DNA from: Verrucomicrobiota bacterium
GTDB taxonomy: Bacteria; Verrucomicrobiota; Verrucomicrobiia; Opitutales; Oceanipulchritudinaceae
Length of the DNA stretch: 7,727 nucleotides
Direction of reading: 5' to 3'
Assembly (NCBI GenBank): GCA_009908535.1
Contig: JAAAOD010000183.1
Span: 1-7,727 of the forward strand
Shown here: positions 6,537 to 7,727 of the stretch, one piece after another
How the letters are laid out: each line of letters starts with the position of its first letter
How positions within the stretch are numbered: position 1 is the first letter of the stretch
The notes under the pieces: model-generated
What the model was told of the DNA's origin: nothing
The model's input: the letters and a program-made list of their open reading frames with translations, nothing else
Databases searched by the model: none
Program-made: the position numbers and the translations under genes

Positions 6537-6543
6537 GAAATTC

Positions 6544-7143
6544 TCACGAAGCGGGCACGGAGCGGCGCCCGAGTTGCTGCATATGGAGGAAAAGCTGGCG
6601 GCTGACCCACGCATCGGTGGCGGCGTACTGGAGCTGGGCCGGACTGAGGTCGGCTTTGGCCCAGTTCGAAACCTGCGCGCGCTTGGAAATGCGGAATCCG
6701 AGAAGAAGCCCGGCAAGACTGCGCAAGCCGGTGTTAAGGATGCCCGCCTGCTGGGTCACATCGGCGATCTCGATAAAGCCCGCGGGCTGGAAGGGGCGGC
6801 GTTCCTGCAGCTTCTTGATATCGTCGGCGATGGCCACCCCCACTTTGCTGACCTCCGGATGGGCGAGAAGCTCCCAGATCGGCTCGATGTTTTCCAATTT
6901 AAGGAGTTGGAAAAGAAATACCTGCGCCGCACCACCAAGTTGCAGAAGGGCGGCCGGGTGATTTTCGCCGCGCTTGAAGGAGGGCTTGCTTTCGGTATCG
7001 AAGCCGAGGATGTCCTCGGTGAGAAGAGCTTCGATGGCGGGCCCCACTTTGTCATCGGAATCGACAAGCTGGACGGGGCCCTCATAAGCCCGCATGGGCA
7101 AAGCGTTAATTTCGTCTTTGGTAATCTTTATGGAGGGAGGCAT
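6544..7143 (-). CDS. DEDDy 3'-5' exonuclease domain protein (RNase D/WRN-exonuclease type)
   Basis: The 199-residue product is a stand-alone 3'-5' exonuclease domain of the DnaQ-like DEDDy group, which removes nucleotides from 3' ends using two metal ions. All acidic residues are visible: Asp49 and Glu51 in GFDTESKPSF (Exo I), Asp108 in KVGVAIADDIKKL (Exo II), and Tyr173 with Asp177 in YAATDAWVSRQLF (Exo III). It lacks the HRDC domains of true RNase D, so it belongs with the short WRN-exonuclease-like bacterial proteins. The N-terminal run KITKDEINALPMRAYEGPVQ fits that subfamily and supports ATG 7143, although no strong Shine-Dalgarno precedes it. Whether the substrate is RNA or DNA is unknown. 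It sits 74 bases after the thioesterase gene and is intact. Confidence 0.88.
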   Translation of the reverse strand: MPPSIKITKDEINALPMRAYEGPVQLVDSDDKVGPAIEALLTEDILGFDTESKPSFKRGENHPAALLQLGGAAQVFLFQLLKLENIEPIWELLAHPEVSKVGVAIADDIKKLQERRPFQPAGFIEIADVTQQAGILNTGLRSLAGLLLGFRISKRAQVSNWAKADLSPAQLQYAATDAWVSRQLFLHMQQLGRRSVPAS

Positions 7144-7217
7144 AAACGGGAGACAGCCGCCGGGGCGACCACGGGAAAGGAGCTAAAGCGGCGGAATCGT
7201 AAATTGCAAGAGTGCGC

Positions 7218-7667
7218 TTAGTCGTTGATGGCCGCTGCTTTCATCCATTCGGCAAAAAGCTCCTGCCATGAGGCGGGCAGGTCCGCGGCGGCAAGCTCAC
7301 CCCCTCGCTCCCGGCGCGCGAACACCGTCGTCATGGTCCCGGTGGCCACCCGTTTACCGGCTTCATTCAGGAAGAGGAACCCGTAGTGAAGCCGTCGGGT
7401 CGTGACTTCGCGCAAGGACAGCCGGGTCTCGACAAGGTCACCAAAGGCGAGTGGCCGACGGAAGCGGCACTGGACGTCGCTGCGGGGAAACCCGGTCGCC
7501 GCTTCCGCGCCCTTCTGTAACAACGGGAGGTCGAGGCCGCGAAAGAGCTCTGCCTCGGCAGCTTCCATGAAAAAGAAGAAAGTGGAGAAATGGGCGAGGC
7601 CGGCGGCGTCGGTCTGGGAGAACTCGACCCGGCGGCGCAGGCACAATGGCGGCGGCGAAAGATCCAT
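7218..7667 (-). CDS. 4HBT-type hotdog-fold acyl-CoA thioesterase (start uncertain)
   Basis: This encodes a small hotdog-fold thioesterase of the 4-hydroxybenzoyl-CoA thioesterase/YbgC type, which hydrolyses acyl- or aroyl-CoA in the cytoplasm. From ATG 7667 it has 149 residues. The signature VEFSQTDAAGLAHFSTFFFF holds the catalytic Asp20 in TDAAG, followed by MEAAEAEL on the central helix. Later strands such as GDLVETRLSLREV and AGKRVATGTMTTVFA complete the fold. Similar proteins include DHNA-CoA thioesterases of menaquinone or phylloquinone synthesis, an attractive link to the quinone-reducing flavoprotein on this strand, but that is speculation. The start is not settled. TTG 7703 is an in-frame alternative giving 161 residues, and the frame stays open to the window edge at 7727, so the true start might lie outside. 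ATG 7667 fits the family's short N-terminus. Confidence 0.82.
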   Translation of the reverse strand: MDLSPPPLCLRRRVEFSQTDAAGLAHFSTFFFFMEAAEAELFRGLDLPLLQKGAEAATGFPRSDVQCRFRRPLAFGDLVETRLSLREVTTRRLHYGFLFLNEAGKRVATGTMTTVFARRERGGELAAADLPASWQELFAEWMKAAAIND

Positions 7668-7727
7668 GCCGAGAGGGATCGGCGAAGCGACGGACGGAGG
7701 CAAGCCTTGAGAGAAAGGCGTTGAAGG

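Noticed and set aside
6544..7143. Full RNase D
   Set aside because: The exonuclease core is present but the C-terminal HRDC domains are absent and the protein is only 199 residues.
6415..7221. Plus-strand open frame covering the exonuclease gene (268 codons)
   Set aside because: The minus strand carries all DEDDy exonuclease motifs here; the plus-strand frame is its shadow.

Overview
The window is GC-rich, densely coding bacterial DNA with no mobile element, CRISPR array, rRNA or tRNA that I could recognise. It has two parts that converge near base 3540. The plus strand carries the end of a cell-division cluster (ftsA 3' end, then a full ftsZ) followed by a TonB-dependent outer-membrane receptor. 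The minus strand carries four genes. In transcription order these are a hotdog-fold thioesterase, a small DEDDy 3'-5' exonuclease, an EamA/DMT-family transporter, and a long type II NADH dehydrogenase-like flavoprotein fused to a cyclic-nucleotide-binding domain and two CBS domains.

The receptor, with its signal peptide and C-terminal Phe, indicates a Gram-negative (diderm) organism. The divergent FtsZ, the exonuclease subfamily and the flavoprotein style are compatible with Verrucomicrobiota or relatives (possibly Opitutae). That placement is inference from general resemblance, not a search result.

The two division genes are arranged for coupled expression. FtsA ends in an amphipathic membrane-targeting helix. 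FtsZ starts 22 bases later behind a good Shine-Dalgarno and ends in the usual DIPxxLR-type peptide that docks on FtsA. FtsZ is unusual at its active site: the T7 synergy loop keeps Asn and the first Asp, but the second, catalytic Asp is Ser. The receptor gene after it shows an abrupt internal change of codon style, with Leu CTC absent from the first 32 Leu codons and used in 15 of the next 34.

The minus-strand genes are separated by 74, 43 and 62 bases and could form a loose transcription unit, but they share no obvious pathway. The most system-like object is the NDH-2/cNMP/CBS fusion. It suggests a quinone-reducing respiratory enzyme with two built-in nucleotide-sensing modules, although the cNMP pocket lacks the usual phosphate-binding Arg. 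No stretch longer than about 75 bases lacks a gene. No convincing rho-independent terminator was found.
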